Part shown: positions 1-11,700 of the stretch, one piece after another
Numbering within the stretch: position 1 is the stretch's first letter
How the letters are laid out: each line of letters begins with the position of its first letter
The notes under the pieces: generated by a model
Database searches by the model: none
Told to the model about the DNA's origin: nothing
The model's input: only the letters and a program-made list of their open reading frames with translations
From: Phlebotomus papatasi
Lineage: Eukaryota > Arthropoda > Insecta > Diptera > Psychodidae
Reading direction: 5' to 3'
DNA length: 64,000 nt
Assembly: GCF_024763615.1 (NCBI RefSeq)
Contig: NC_077222.1
Coordinates: forward strand, 57,970,001 to 58,034,000
Program-made: the position numbers and the translations under genes

Positions 1-45
1 TCATTCTCATAGTTCCTTGCCCTTCGGGAATTCTTCCAATATCTT

Positions 46-200
46 TTTCACGTCATCTCGTTTGTCTTAGCTACTTTTTTTGTTATTTTTTGCATTGTAT
101 AATCTCTAGAGTACGTAAAATCTAGAAGTTCATGGAAATTCGAGGAACAAAAGAGGTGGCCGAAATTGCAAGCTGGCCGGAATTAGGCACACTTACCCTA
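46..200. mobile_element. partial MITE, right-hand part
   Basis: This stretch closely matches the right part of a complete element at 59966-60563. It shares the internal GCATTGTATAATCTCTA string and the end GGCACACTTACCCTA. The left end lies before the window or has been lost. No coding potential is seen. Confidence 0.7.
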
Positions 201-334
201 AGTAGAAAATGCCATTAAATAGTTTCTGGCTGTTACTACCGATAAAAGAATTTTATATTAAACAGATTTGATGATTAAGAAAGAATTAGGACGAAATAAT
301 TGAGTACAATATTCAGATGCTATTCGATCGCTGT

Positions 335-1324
335 CACGGTAAAAACTTTTGGACACTGACCAAAATATTGAAACAAGTTTTCCTTGGAACAAATTTTTTT
401 GGAATCGATTTGCACCTAGAAAAGATATTTTTTTTGTTCCAAAAAGTTTTCTTTATAGTTTTGTTATGAAATGCAGTTACAATTTTGTTAGGGTTTTCTT
501 TTGGAACCGTTTTGATACAGTGGAATGTCTACAAATTTAAGTTGATTTCGTTTTATACAAATTTGTTCCTGAAAATTGGAATAGAATTTGTTGCACTCGG
601 CTGTTTTGTTCCCACTATCAGGAGCAAATTGGTACATATTTTTTATAACAATATTATTCCTACATCTGTAACATATTTGTTCCAAAAATTTTCGGTGTCC
701 GTGGAGGAGGTAATTTTTGGAACGAAATTGTTACTCATATGGGGAATCTTTTTGTTCTCATTGTCGGGAACAAATCCGTGTAAGTGATTTCGTCTAACAG
801 TTAAGGCCAAGGCCTATACTTCAGTCAAGATGGATTTCGGTGGCGAAAGTTCATAAGGAACATCAAATAAAAATCAACTTAAGAGTGTATTATACAGACG
901 CGTGCATGACGAAATCATATGCGAGTACTGGCAGCAAGAGGGGAAGGGAATCTCGAATTAAAAAAGTGAAACGAAAATTGCTACAGATTTGGTGTCCTCT
1001 TCGCTTCGGTGACGGGTGACTGAGTGTGAGAGGAGGGGGGATACGGTGATACTAGATACGGTGGGATACGATTTTATACTAGACGAGCTATTTATTGGAA
1101 CAAATTTGTTACTAATATTGGGTATCTTTTTGTTTCTCCTAGAAGGTACAAATTTGTTCCAAACATTTTCGGTCTCCGTGGACGAGCTACATTTTGGAAC
1201 AAATTCATTACTAATATTGGGTATCTTTTTGAGTCTCGTAAAATGAACAAGATTATGCCAAAAATTATGGTGTCCGTGGACGAGCTAATTTTTGGAACAA
1301 ATATGTGCCGAAATTTTTTACCGT
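335..1324. mobile_element. non-autonomous DNA element with internal subrepeats
   Basis: The ends are short inverted repeats: CACGGTAAAAACTTTTGG on the left, and the reverse complement of a near match (CACGGTAAAAAATTTCGG) on the right. Inside, a unit of roughly 100 bp recurs about three times (near 690-780, 1075-1180 and 1185-1290). It contains GGAACAAAT, TACTAATATTGGGTATC and GTCCGTGGACGAGCTA. The small open frames here come from the repeats and match no protein I know. The right end abuts the next element directly. Confidence 0.6.
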
Positions 1325-1325
1325 G

Positions 1326-2196
1326 AGGGTAAATATTCTAATTCAAAACCATTTCCAGACGCTTTAACTTTGACAGAAGATTCAACACATTAAGTTCATA
1401 TTTTTTCTGAAGAGAATTACATAAATTTGCTCCTTTACTCTTCTAGAATCTTACTGTTTAGTGAAAATTCTTTAGATATAATTTGAAAACATCTTAAATA
1501 AAAGAAAAATACGCGAGCGTAAAATGCTTCTATTGGAAACATATTAATCCAAATGGAAACAAGGGAAAGTTTCTAATTAGAGACAAACAGTGTATAAGTG
1601 AAACCGCGACGAAAGGCTTCCATAACTTTGTTGAATTGCTCCTGAGTGCAGGATTTCTTCTTATTCCTGGTCTTTTCTCCTTTCCCATCTAAAACAATAA
1701 GAAAATCTCTCCAAAAAAAATCATATTTCCAGGGTTTCCTATTGAAGCATTTGCAGACACTTCAGAAAAACCCTTACTGTTCACGAAATAAGTAATTATT
1801 TCATTTGAAAACTTCACGTACCGTTAACAATATATATTAGCATTTAATTTAACTAAAATTAGCCAGAAATGTGATATTAAATGTTAAACAAAACGAATAA
1901 ACAACAGTCACCTCATTATGTTTTTCATTGAAAAACATGGTCGATCGATGAAAAATTCGATGGTGAAAAGGTACACTTTTAATTTTTCTGAGAAATTAGC
2001 AAATTAAAATTTGTGAATATGAATGGATTTTCACGTTATTTGGAGCAAAATTTACTAAATAATGAAACTGTGGTATAGAAAATATATAAATATAATAATT
2101 TAGTACTGTATTTATCGTGAAAACAATGACGTTTCCATTTGGAGTAGCGAAGAGTTTCCATTTGGAGCAGGTTTTGAATTAGCTTAATTTACCTTA
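1326..2196 (-). mobile_element. 870-bp DNA transposon family, copy 1
   Basis: This is the same sequence as 13369-14240 but in the opposite orientation. Shared blocks include CTCCAAATGGAAA and the segment around TCCCATCTAAAACAATAAG. The ends carry imperfect inverted repeats around AGGGTAAAT and TAATTCAAAACC. No intact open frame is present, so this is a non-autonomous element. Strand is relative to the second copy. Confidence 0.7.
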
Positions 2197-2429
2197 TGTT
2201 CGAGCAATCCCAAAAAACATGGTTTTGGACGGGAATGTGAGGGATGGTAGGAAAATAAAGGGCATGTTAATGATTCCAAGGTATTTTACCAGTTCATAAT
2301 TGATCAAAACGTTTTAATCTACTCAGAAATTCCGAGACATTTCCAATGATTCCAAACTTACTCCATTTGATGGAGAAATACGGTATATAGAGCTTTTTTT
2401 TTAACTTTCGATCTTAAAAACCATTATTA

Positions 2430-2743
2430 CCCAGCGAGCACAGTTAGCTAAAAACATACCCCAGAGCGAAGTGTTTTTTTTTATATGGAGCTATTTGAAG
2501 TCAACTCACAAATTGATCAGAAACTCAGCTAACATTTCTCAGAACAGGAACGCATTAGGCAGAAATACTGTTTATATATCCCTCTTTACAAGGACCAGAG
2601 TCTTGTACACAAGGAACACCTCAAATTTTACATATCGTGTAATTTGGAAGGCAACTCGCCGGGAACTAAGCTAAAAAAGGCACCGTTTTCAATATATTTT
2701 TGCTGAAAACGCTGTCTATTTTAGCTACCTGTACTCGCTGGGT
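2430..2743. mobile_element. MITE with CCCAGCGAG inverted repeats
   Basis: The left end CCCAGCGAGCACAGTTAGCT is matched in inverse by AGCTACCTGTACTCGCTGGG on the right, giving inverted repeats of about 25 bp. The element is about 314 bp and non-coding. No other copy was found in the window. Confidence 0.7.
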
Positions 2744-2844
2744 AGGAATAATTCAACGGTATTTCCGTATATGGACAAAATGTTCGGATGTGATCTGGAT
2801 ACACTTATGACTTAAGCCGAGAGACGGCTTAAAGTCTGTGGCAG

Positions 2845-3100
2845 CCAAAATCCCGAAAGCCAAAATCCCGAATGCGAAAAGCCCGAATGTTCGAAATCCT
2901 GAAAGGGATGAAATTATATGGAGGAAAATGTTTAGAATAATTTCCCAATACACAGAAGATTTTCCTTTGCCTCCAGCAAGCGCGGGCACAATCGTGGGAG
3001 CAGCTATGACACTTTTAAGAATTCGGGATTTTGGCTTTCGGGATTTTGGCTTTCGGAATTTTGGCCCTTTCGGGATTTTGGCTTTCGGGATTTTAACCGG
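2845..3100. repeat. inverted GGGATTTTGGCTTTC minisatellite pair
   Basis: A 15-bp unit, GGGATTTTGGCTTTC, is repeated several times in plus orientation at about 3023-3100. It appears as its reverse complement (GAAAGCCAAAATCCC and variants) at about 2845-2915. The two arrays face each other across a unique spacer of about 110 bp. Open frames across them are by-products of the repeat. Confidence 0.75.
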
Positions 3101-3106
3101 GACCCC

Positions 3107-3253
3107 TTAACCCTTTAAGGACGAGAGGGTTAAAAATTGAGGGTCAGAAAAAATCACTTTTTCTTACTTTTTAGAGCAAAACATACCTTTAGAAGGCCGT
3201 AGTAAAAATTTCATTTTTGGGTCACCGGTGACCCAATCGTCCTTAAAGGGTTA
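3107..3253. mobile_element. TTAA-flanked piggyBac-like MITE
   Basis: TTAA precedes CCCTTTAAGGACG, and the right end is CGTCCTTAAAGGG followed by TTAC. Related copies lie at 3726-3907 and 46140-46275. The TTAA target and CCC-type ends are the known signature of piggyBac-type transposons; assignment to that superfamily is inference, since no transposase is seen. Confidence 0.65.
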
Positions 3254-3725
3254 CAGTAATTATAATCAGAATAATCATCAGATTACATTTCCATTAGTTC
3301 CTGACTAATCTGTCTCTCGGCTTAAGCCGCTTAGGCTGAGAAACGATTTAGATAGTGGGCAACTGATGGGAATTTAGTCAAATCATTATTTTGAATATAA
3401 TTAAGACGGCTCTCGCTCGGCTTAAGTCATAAGTGTGTCTAGGGAATTACGGTGGGATTTTTGGAGGAAAGCTGCGTTCGGACGCGGCAATACAATTTGC
3501 TGAACTTTTAACTCAATAAATGAGTAGATCTTGAGTAAGATCAAATTGTTATACTGTTAAAAAATTTTATATTGTAATCATTGTAATGATTTCTGAATAA
3601 ACATGAAAAAATTGATAATCATGTTAAAAATGATTAAAAACATTCAAATGATTTCTAATCAATTCCAAAATTTCAAATCGGTTATGAGCCAGTACTAAAC
3701 CGATTGACTGATTCAGTCTATTCTA

Positions 3726-3907
3726 TAACCCTTTAAGGATAAGATGGTTAAAAAATTGGTGTTTAGGAAAATCACTTATTCTGCTTTTTAATAGCCAAAA
3801 CATTGTCTGAAACAATCCCAAAGACAGTGAGCTAAACATAACTTTAGAATTCCGTGGGAAAAATTCACTTTTGGGTCACCGGTGACCCAATCGTCCTTAA
3901 AGGGATA
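3726..3907. mobile_element. piggyBac-like MITE, diverged copy
   Basis: Same family as 3107-3253 and 46140-46275. It has the left end ACCCTTTAAGGAT and right end GGTCACCGGTGACCCAATCG followed by TCCTTAAAGGG. It is longer than its relatives by about 35 bp in the middle. The flanking TTAA is no longer exact. Confidence 0.6.
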
Positions 3908-3974
3908 AATCGGTTGACAATAAAACCGCTAAACGACAAATGATGCGAAAGTACTTTTAAGGTATAGCATCTAA

Positions 3975-4202
3975 TCTAATGGGCTCTACACACTAGAGAA
4001 ACTTATGTCCATATTGAAGCATATTCCCTATGCTTGAGTAGACTCCATAAGTCACGACTTCGAATACTTCCCAAAGCCTACCATACATTCAGTTCCTTGC
4101 ATCGGGCAGTACTCGAATTCATAACTGTGTGAGTTGAGTCAGGGATATTGACTGCTAAAGAACTGGCTAGTGCTCTTACCCACTGCTCCACGAGATCTCA
4201 TT
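3975..4202 (-). mobile_element. probable tRNA-derived SINE
   Basis: Read on the minus strand, the start (GATCTCGTGGAGCAGTGGGT then AAGAGCACTAGCC) resembles a tRNA-like head with an A box. A degenerate B box (ATGAATTCGAGTAC) follows about 55 bp downstream, then an unrelated body. No other copy was found in the window, and no A-rich tail is obvious. It could instead be a decayed tRNA pseudogene. Confidence 0.4.
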
Positions 4203-4293
4203 TTTTTATTAACTTAAAAAAGGAGTGGCTTGATCTGTTTTGTGTCTTAAAATGATAATTATAATAAAGACGTTGCAAAAAATTAATTTTCAG

Positions 4294-5733
4294 ATGGTTC
4301 ATCGGAGCACCGGAGAAGACTGGGCCCCCAATCCCATTCCCACCACTCAAAGGGGATGAATTACGACGTTCCACAGTACTGCCTTATCTAGAAGCTTATC
4401 ATTATGCCACCGATCGTGACAATGAAGATGTCTACTTCACCGAGCACGATTTAAACCGTAAGTTAAATCAGAGAATCACCATTTTTTTTTCCTCAATTAT
4501 ATTGCCTATAATAAAACCTGACTAAATACATTCTCCCAGAGCAACTTGCAAAACAAGCTGCAGCCCATAGAAGTGCAGCAAAGTCAAAGCACGGAAGTGT
4601 TAGCGGTGGCAGTAGCAACACAAAGAAACGACAACGTAAGCCCGTTTCTTGTATTTCCGTACGAAAATTGACCAGCTGTCGTCCATCGTGAGAATTAATC
4701 CTTAGCAATTTTGTGACCTTTTGCTCCTTTTGTTTATATCCGTATTATTTTCGTCATTGTAAAATATTCTCGTGAGATGATTTTAGTGAATTATAATGGA
4801 TAAAAAAATTATACAAATACAATTAAATGAAAAAGATGAATTAAATTAAATTGGAAGAATCTGCCTCGCGATTTGTCTCACTGCCATTGTTGACCAGTTC
4901 GGGAAGGACAAACATCTGGTGATACAAACTGCCCAACAGTGGGAGGCGTTTCAGCATGATAAATCGTAGAGGATCAATAAATTGAGCTGGTGGTTTAGCC
5001 GTTTCTGGATTTCGCCAATGAAATCCAGTGCTATCAAATTTGAAGAGGCATGGCGATGGAACGTGATCTTTCATGTAATTCCAAACGCAATCTTTCAGCA
5101 GCAATACAACCTACAGCATAAAAAGACAATAACAGATATTAAGAATAATATCAAGTACCACTCGACAATAATAGAATGAGGAAAAAAAACAACAATAACA
5201 CTTGGCTACGACTTGAGGTCGAGTATAATGAATGTGCATTACACTGGTGGTTTTTTCCACAATTTCACCTTTTTTCAGCTCAATGTTCTGCCAAATTTTT
5301 TGAGCAAACACTAAGAAAAAGGCGATAATTGGACTTACTTGGGAAATATGATAAATTTACATCTTTCAGAAAATATATTCTAAGGTTAAATAGGCTAGTC
5401 TCGATGAATTGAAATTTAGGGCAGTTTCAGAAATTATTTTCAGAAAAAGATTTTCTCACATTTTATCACTATTATTTTAGCTTGATTTGAAATCAGCAAC
5501 TTAGATAATGCTAAAGACGAAGTAGTATTGTCTAATTAGGTTCTTATTAGACAACTTCTAATTACAACTCCATTGCTAATAAAAATAAGAATAGCAAATC
5601 AACATTTGTTGTATTGTTTTTGAGCTAATTCATTTATCTTTGTTTTTTTTTCAACTTACTTCGTAAAAAAATAAATTATTTTTCAGGTGTAAGTGCAAAG
5701 CTATTGACTGTGTTACAACATGGAATAAAATAA
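4294..5733 (+). CDS. 3' part of an unrecognised spliced gene
   Basis: Three exons join in frame: 4294-4457, 4540-4635 and 5687-5733. They give about 100 C-terminal residues ending at TAA (5731-5733). The splice sites are good: TTTCAG/A, C/GTAAGT, CCCAG/A, C/GTAAGC and TTTCAG/GT. The first exon encodes WFIGAPEKTGPPIPF and a region rich in D and E. The second is rich in A, K, S and G, and the third ends LLTVLQHGIK. I do not recognise the protein, and upstream exons must lie before the window. An AATAAA at 5724-5729 overlaps the last codons. INTS5's terminal exon lies inside this gene's second visible intron on the other strand. Confidence 0.6.
4841..5110 (-). CDS. IntS5: IntS5 coding exon 4 (terminal)
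   Basis: The exon follows a CTGTAG acceptor (AG at 5112-5111) and encodes the last 89 residues, ending at TAA (4843-4841). It begins VVLLLKDCVWNYMKDH, which continues exon 3's FEPFE in frame and fits the human FEVRLLLLSVWGFLREH region. It lies wholly inside an intron of the plus-strand gene at 4294-5733. I saw no AATAAA close downstream; a minus-strand AATAAA lies about 630 bp further, near 4206-4211. Confidence 0.9.
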   Translation of the reverse strand, partial: VVLLLKDCVWNYMKDHVPSPCLFKFDSTGFHWRNPETAKPPAQFIDPLRFIMLKRLPLLGSLYHQMFVLPELVNNGSETNREADSSNLI

Positions 5734-8700
5734 AGTCATTGGGGTCATTGACCTCTACAAAATCCGTCGAAGGCAGAAAGGAATAACATCAGCTCGACGA
5801 TTTTCTTTACCCCCAAAATTCAATTCACAATCGAATTGTCACGCATTTCGAGTTAGAAAAACCCCGAGTTGAACGCACTCCAAAGTAGCCTGTAAAGAAT
5901 CTCAGGTACACCATAAGCATATTTGGCCTTCTCACTGGTCATTTTCTATTCTAAATATTTTTAATAGAGTTCAGTAAAATCGCGTAAGACGTTTTAGAGA
6001 TAGAGTCCGGTCAATTACGGTATAGTAAGGGTCGGGTCGGGATACAATGGGGTGTAGTGGGGAATCCATCGTTAGAAAGATCTCGATCTCAGATACAATA
6101 TTGTAGAAGCAATAGATCCCGCCATAAGCAACAAAGGCTCTCCTTTGGCAAAATTCCCGCTCTTTCGAGACTATAGTCTCCTTTAGCTCCTCTCGGACAG
6201 TCTGGGACTTACCCCAGTTTTTTGTTCATAAGCCGGTCCATTCCTCATTTAAATAAATTGTTAATTCGCAATGCCTCCATACAATACACAGTGGGACCTC
6301 GATAGAGTCAACCCCCGATAGAGTCAATCTCCAATAGAGTCAACAGCTATTTTTTTACTCTACGGACTCCGATAGAGTCAACTTGGACCCAAATTGGCTC
6401 CGATAGAGTCAACTTATCCATTGTTATTAAACTAATAATATTGTATGACTTTTTCGAAATTCAAATCAGTGTTTTGGTGTATCAATGTAACGTTTTTAAC
6501 ACAAGAAAAGCAATATTATGATAAAATTCGTATATTAACCGTGTAATCAATTTTCGACAAAATAATTTTCTTTTCGTGATTTTAAGCCTTTTGTCCGATT
6601 GAAAATTCTCTTGTCTTTTCTCACTGGTCTTAAGATTGTTTGATTAAGCGCTATGATCCCATATGACGTGTTTTCCTGTTATCACAAAAAAAAACGATTC
6701 TGGCCTTCTGAACACTCCAAGTAGATATCTCTAACTATTTAGCGCTCATTTTTCAGAACAAAAAAATGAGAAAAATTGGTTTTATTGCTCTTTTTGTTAA
6801 GTTTAGAGCCATAGTTATGTCATAACGAAAAGACCAACTATCAATCTCTTCTTTCATACAACAAAAGTTTAAAATAAATTCTAATTAACTACGTTAATTG
6901 CATCAGAATTTTCAACGATTAAATATCTACCGCATCTACCGCAGCTCTTCTAAAAAAAGTGAAAAAAGAAATCTTTAAGACACCATTCCCTTATCTTAAC
7001 AACGTGGATGGACCTCAATATTATCACATGGATAGTAATTTTCACTTAAGATTGTACTTACTAATAATAAAAACATTCTGTAAAATCATTCCTTAACTCT
7101 TTCCGGACCGCAGCATGTGCTGCAAGTCAATTTCACAATTTTTAATCAAAAATATCTAAGCTCAGGAATTAATTGAGATCCTATAAAAAATATCTCACAT
7201 TTGGACATCCTTATAGTTTGTAATCATCCACAAAAATCGGATTTATATCAGTTCTGAATAATTAAAAAAACATTGTTTTTCATAGAATATTCATATGCTT
7301 CTTTGGGTACTAGAGTCCCAAAAGAGACGAAAGAGTTAATCTCCAATTTTTGCACAAACATACGACATTTTTGGACCAGAAGGTGTAGAATTTATGGGTT
7401 AATTAAATAAAATATTCTACTATCGTGTTAAATTTATCAATTATTACAAACATGAGATAATACCCCTTTATATCAAAATTTCACATTTTAATTGATTTTT
7501 TCGGATTCCGATAGAGTCACCGAATCCAATGGAGTCAACAGGCCTGGAAATAATTAGTTGACTCTATCGAGGTCCGACTGTACTAAAATTTTACCGAAAT
7601 CTCTTTTCATAGACGTTGAAAATATGGTCCGGTCAAGACATTTTTAATTACACTATGCAACAAATTGACAACTTTTTTTGGCACATGTATAACACATGGT
7701 ACGTTTGGTAGAGTCGAGTCCCCTGATTAAGAATCTGTTCTTGGTTTTTCTCCTATACGTCACAATTTCCTTAAATAATTTTTTTTGTTTTTGCTGTTTT
7801 GTCACATATTATCAATTATTCCTCCGGTTCTAGTGTACAGAACTTAATAAATGGGCATCCGTTGGAAAGGTAAGTAGTTGTGCTTCAATTTGAAAATTAT
7901 GTGATATTTTTTCAAAAAATCCTTGGGGGCGGAAAAACAAAATCAAACTAAAATTTCTCAAAAATGACCTAAGAAAGCAACTTCTGAAAAATCATATAAA
8001 CTAAACTAAACTAAATATTAATGTACTCTCTTCAGCACACAACAGACTCCACTTAGGACTACTTTTTTGCCATAGAAGACATCCTCCTCCGATACTATAC
8101 GTGGAGTCTATTCTGTTCTGAAGAGAGTACATTAATATTTAGTTTAGTTTAGCTTATATGATTTTTCAAAAGTTGCTTTCTTAGGTCATTTTTGAGAAAT
8201 TTTAGTTTGATTTTGTTTTTCCGCCCCCAAGGATTTTTTGAAAAAATATAACATAATTTTCAAGTTGAAGCACAACTACTTACTTTTCCAACGGATGCCC
8301 ATTTGTTAAGTTCTGTACACTAGAACCGGATGAATAATTGATAATATGAGACAAAACAGCAAAAACAAAAAAAATTAATTAAAGAAAATTGTGACGTATA
8401 GGAGAAAAACCAAGAACAGATTCTTGATCAGGGGACTCGACTCTACCAAACGTACCATGTGAGATCCATGTGCCAAAAATCGTGTTGCATAGTATTATGC
8501 CCAACGCACAATAACTTTTGTTTTGTAAACATGTATTTGACATTTCAATGAGAGTGAATGAAACAAAGATCTAGTCATCTCCTTCTCTCTTACAGGGAAT
8601 TTTGAAAACATGTTTACAAACAAAAGTTATTGTGCGCTGGTCATTATACAGTGCTGTCTCGCTATATGCACAGTTTGGGTACTTTTTTGACAGTTCTCTC

Positions 8701-11700
8701 TCTGAATATGCACAACTTTTTTTGAAATTCCCAACGGTTTTTTTCTTTCTTTTAATAAATTATTATTTTTTTATTGTTCTAGAATTTCCCGTGTTATTTT
8801 AAATATAATATGAAACAGAAAAAATAAAATTAAGAAAATTAAAAACAAGAAAAATTAGTTACGAAGAAAATAATTTTCTTTATTACTTTGTCAAAATGTA
8901 AACAAATTGATTTTGAATCCAACCGACACAAAAGCTGTGCATATAGAGAGTGTGCATATAGAGAGACAGCACTGTAGCTCAGATCAGGGAACATCGAGGG
9001 AGGAGTGTGAGTGTGGCCCACCGTTGGAAAGGTATCGACCTCAGCTGCAACATACTAAATTTTAAAGAAAAATCATCGTCTAGTTCTCGAAATATTCGAC
9101 ATCGAATTTTCGAAAATGGACCAGTTAATTAATAGGACCTTCAATTACATCGGATTGAGTTGGGGTATCAGAAAAGCTGCAGCATTTAACGAGAGCTTTC
9201 CAAATCAGTAAAGATTTTTAAATTATGACAATTAAAACCGTATGGCCATTCAAAAATTACATTTTTGTCCCCTTCTATAACTCGGAAGGACTTATTTTTT
9301 TTAATCGAAAGCGGTTGGGCTGAGCTATAACATATTTAAATTTGAGATTGATCCATACCGCATAGGGGCTGAGTTATTGAGAAAACAGAATTTTGGTGGT
9401 GTTCCAAAGCGGAATGGGGGCGTTGGGGGCATGGATATGCCATCATCGACTTCAACTTTAAATTTGATTTTATATTTTGAAAAAAAAAATTGAACTGCTA
9501 AAAAGGGGCGTGGATTTAAGACACCAAGTTTAGCCTTCCACCTCTCTCTATACTTTGTCACGTTAGGAATATTTTTGGTATCGATTCCAAAGAATTTTTA
9601 AAAATTTCTTTAATTTGAAGAAAAACATTTACACGTTAACCCATTAACTCTTTCGTCTCTTTTGGGACTCTGAGTACCCAAAGCAGCATATGAATGTTCT
9701 GTGAAAAACAATGTTTTTTAATTATTCAAAACTGAGAAAAATTCAAGTCTTTTGGATGATTACAAACTTTAAGGATGTCCAAATGTAAGATATTTTTTGT
9801 AGTCAATATCATCATTTTTTAATCAAAAATATCTAAGCTCAGGAATTAATTGCAGTCCTACAAAAAATATCTTACATTTGGACATCCTTATAGTTTTTTA
9901 ATCATCCACAAGAATCGGATTTTTATCAGTTCTGAATAATTAAAAAACATTGTTTTTGATAGAAGATGCATATGCTGCTTTGGGTACTACAGTTCCAAAA
10001 GAGACGAAAGAGTTAAGGACGAGTGGATCACCAGTGAACTAGAGAAAATTCTTTTTCTGACCACTTAAAAATTTTTCCCCGTTATAAAAACTTTTTTGAG
10101 TCACCGATGACCCGCTTGTCCTCAAAGAATTATTCTTTGGTCTTTTGGGGGATCTATACCTAATTATACAGATTAATCTTCTCCACTCCGTCATCCACTT
10201 GATTGAAAAGTTTACAATTCACTCACCTCAAACGGTTCGAAGTACTCAATTACAACGTGCAAATAACTGAGTGGTGGCGGCAGAAGTTGTCCAAGAGCCA
10301 TCACCTCAAGTAGCTTGAGAGTGACAAAAATCAATTCTGGATTGTTGACTGACTGGAATGGCTTCTCCACTGATTTCGCACGCCATTGATTCAGCACTGT
10401 GGCACATAGAGCTCTCAGGAGCACAGAAGCGTAGCAGAGAGCTGGTCTGTACGTGCCAACAAGTCCCAGGATAGACCATAGAATTGGTGAATTATTGAAA
10501 ATTCGCCTAATTTGCAAGTCACGCTCCATCGTAACTTTGGTGAATTCCTCATCTGGCCACGGAAAGCCATTGTACATGATATCCGGGGAGATCATCTCCA
10601 CGAGCAGGAGAGATACTGTGGAGAAGCCATCGATGACATTGGTGTGTTCAGGATCCTGACAACAAGCCATAATGGCATCCAGAAGAAGTTTCTGGATTTG
10701 CGACTGAGGTTGATCCGGAGATTTCACTTCAGCTTTTAAGCCATTGCCAATGATTCCGGCATGAAGGGAAATCCTGCTGGTGATCGCACTAAATGTCTGC
10801 TTCTGATTCAGTATCATCAGACATTCATCTCTGGCAGTTTCATTTGGTTGGGGATAGGTATAAGCACCGAAGAGATTCCGATAGCTGAAGAGAGCTCCAT
10901 CCAATAAATCTCTGAGAGCTGCTGTTCGAGCAGCTTTCCGGCAAGAGCACTGCCTGGTCAAAAGATTAAAACAGCGATTCATGGCTTTAAGGCGTACCGC
11001 AGAATCTTGCTCAGTGATATTCCAGAAGAAGTATTTCACTGTCATTTGAGCCATTTTCAGGATCTCCACCATTCCCAGCAATGAATCCTTCCCTCCGATA
11101 CCCAATTCATCTAAAAGGGTAACTATCAGATGGATTTGTTCTTTAATCGCTCCCAAAGCCTTTGATTTCACCTTGTTCAGGAATTCCTTGTCACTCCTAG
11201 GCTTCTTCTCTTCAGGATCCTCAGCCTCAGAGGCCAATTTAAAGGGAATTCCCTCTTCTATGTCAGGAATGATGTGATTGAGAAGGTTGAAGAGTATTGA
11301 GAGAAGTTTTGGGGCATTCCTCTGGATAGCATTGCTCATGGGGCTGTTTTTCAAGTGAACACTCTCTCCGCTCTTCTCAAAAGTAACCAGATGATGGAGG
11401 TTCTTGAGAATAATTACATTCTGATTGAAATCATCCAGAGTCCGGCGTTTGTTTGCAATAGATATGGCTTCCAAGGAAATCTCCAAGCCACCATCAACCG
11501 ATGGGTATTCCTGAGTACCCAGAGATCCACCTAAAATCCTTGCCAGAGCTCCTAGTCCATTGGGATTGTCTTCGCTGGATGTGGTTAGAAGTTCAGCAAT
11601 AGTATAGTGATAAATGTAAGGTGTTCGAGAAGACAGAAGTAGAATCAATCTCACTACAGTTTGCTGTTCAATGAGATTGTGACTCTTACAGGAGCTCCAG

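Larger units (their letters stand above)
2800..3437. mobile_element. composite MITE with CTTATGACTTAAGCCGAG repeats
   Basis: The left end ACACTTATGACTTAAGCCGA is matched in inverse by TCGGCTTAAGTCATAAGTGT on the right. Another fragment of the family lies at 22225-22347. The element contains an inverted pair of minisatellite arrays (about 2845-2915 and 3023-3100) and a TTAA-flanked MITE (3107-3253), so it has been a target for later insertions. Confidence 0.65.

Noticed and set aside
485..1246. Short open frames as possible small proteins
   Set aside because: They lie in a repeat-built element and follow its subrepeats; no splice context or recognisable motif.
2753..3110. Opposed 78- and 90-residue frames with repeated FGILAFGIL/KIPKAKIPNA patterns
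   Set aside because: The pattern is simply the translated GGGATTTTGGCTTTC minisatellite in both orientations.
10453..10739. Plus-strand frames opposite INTS5 exon 3
   Set aside because: They are antisense shadows of a strongly conserved coding exon.
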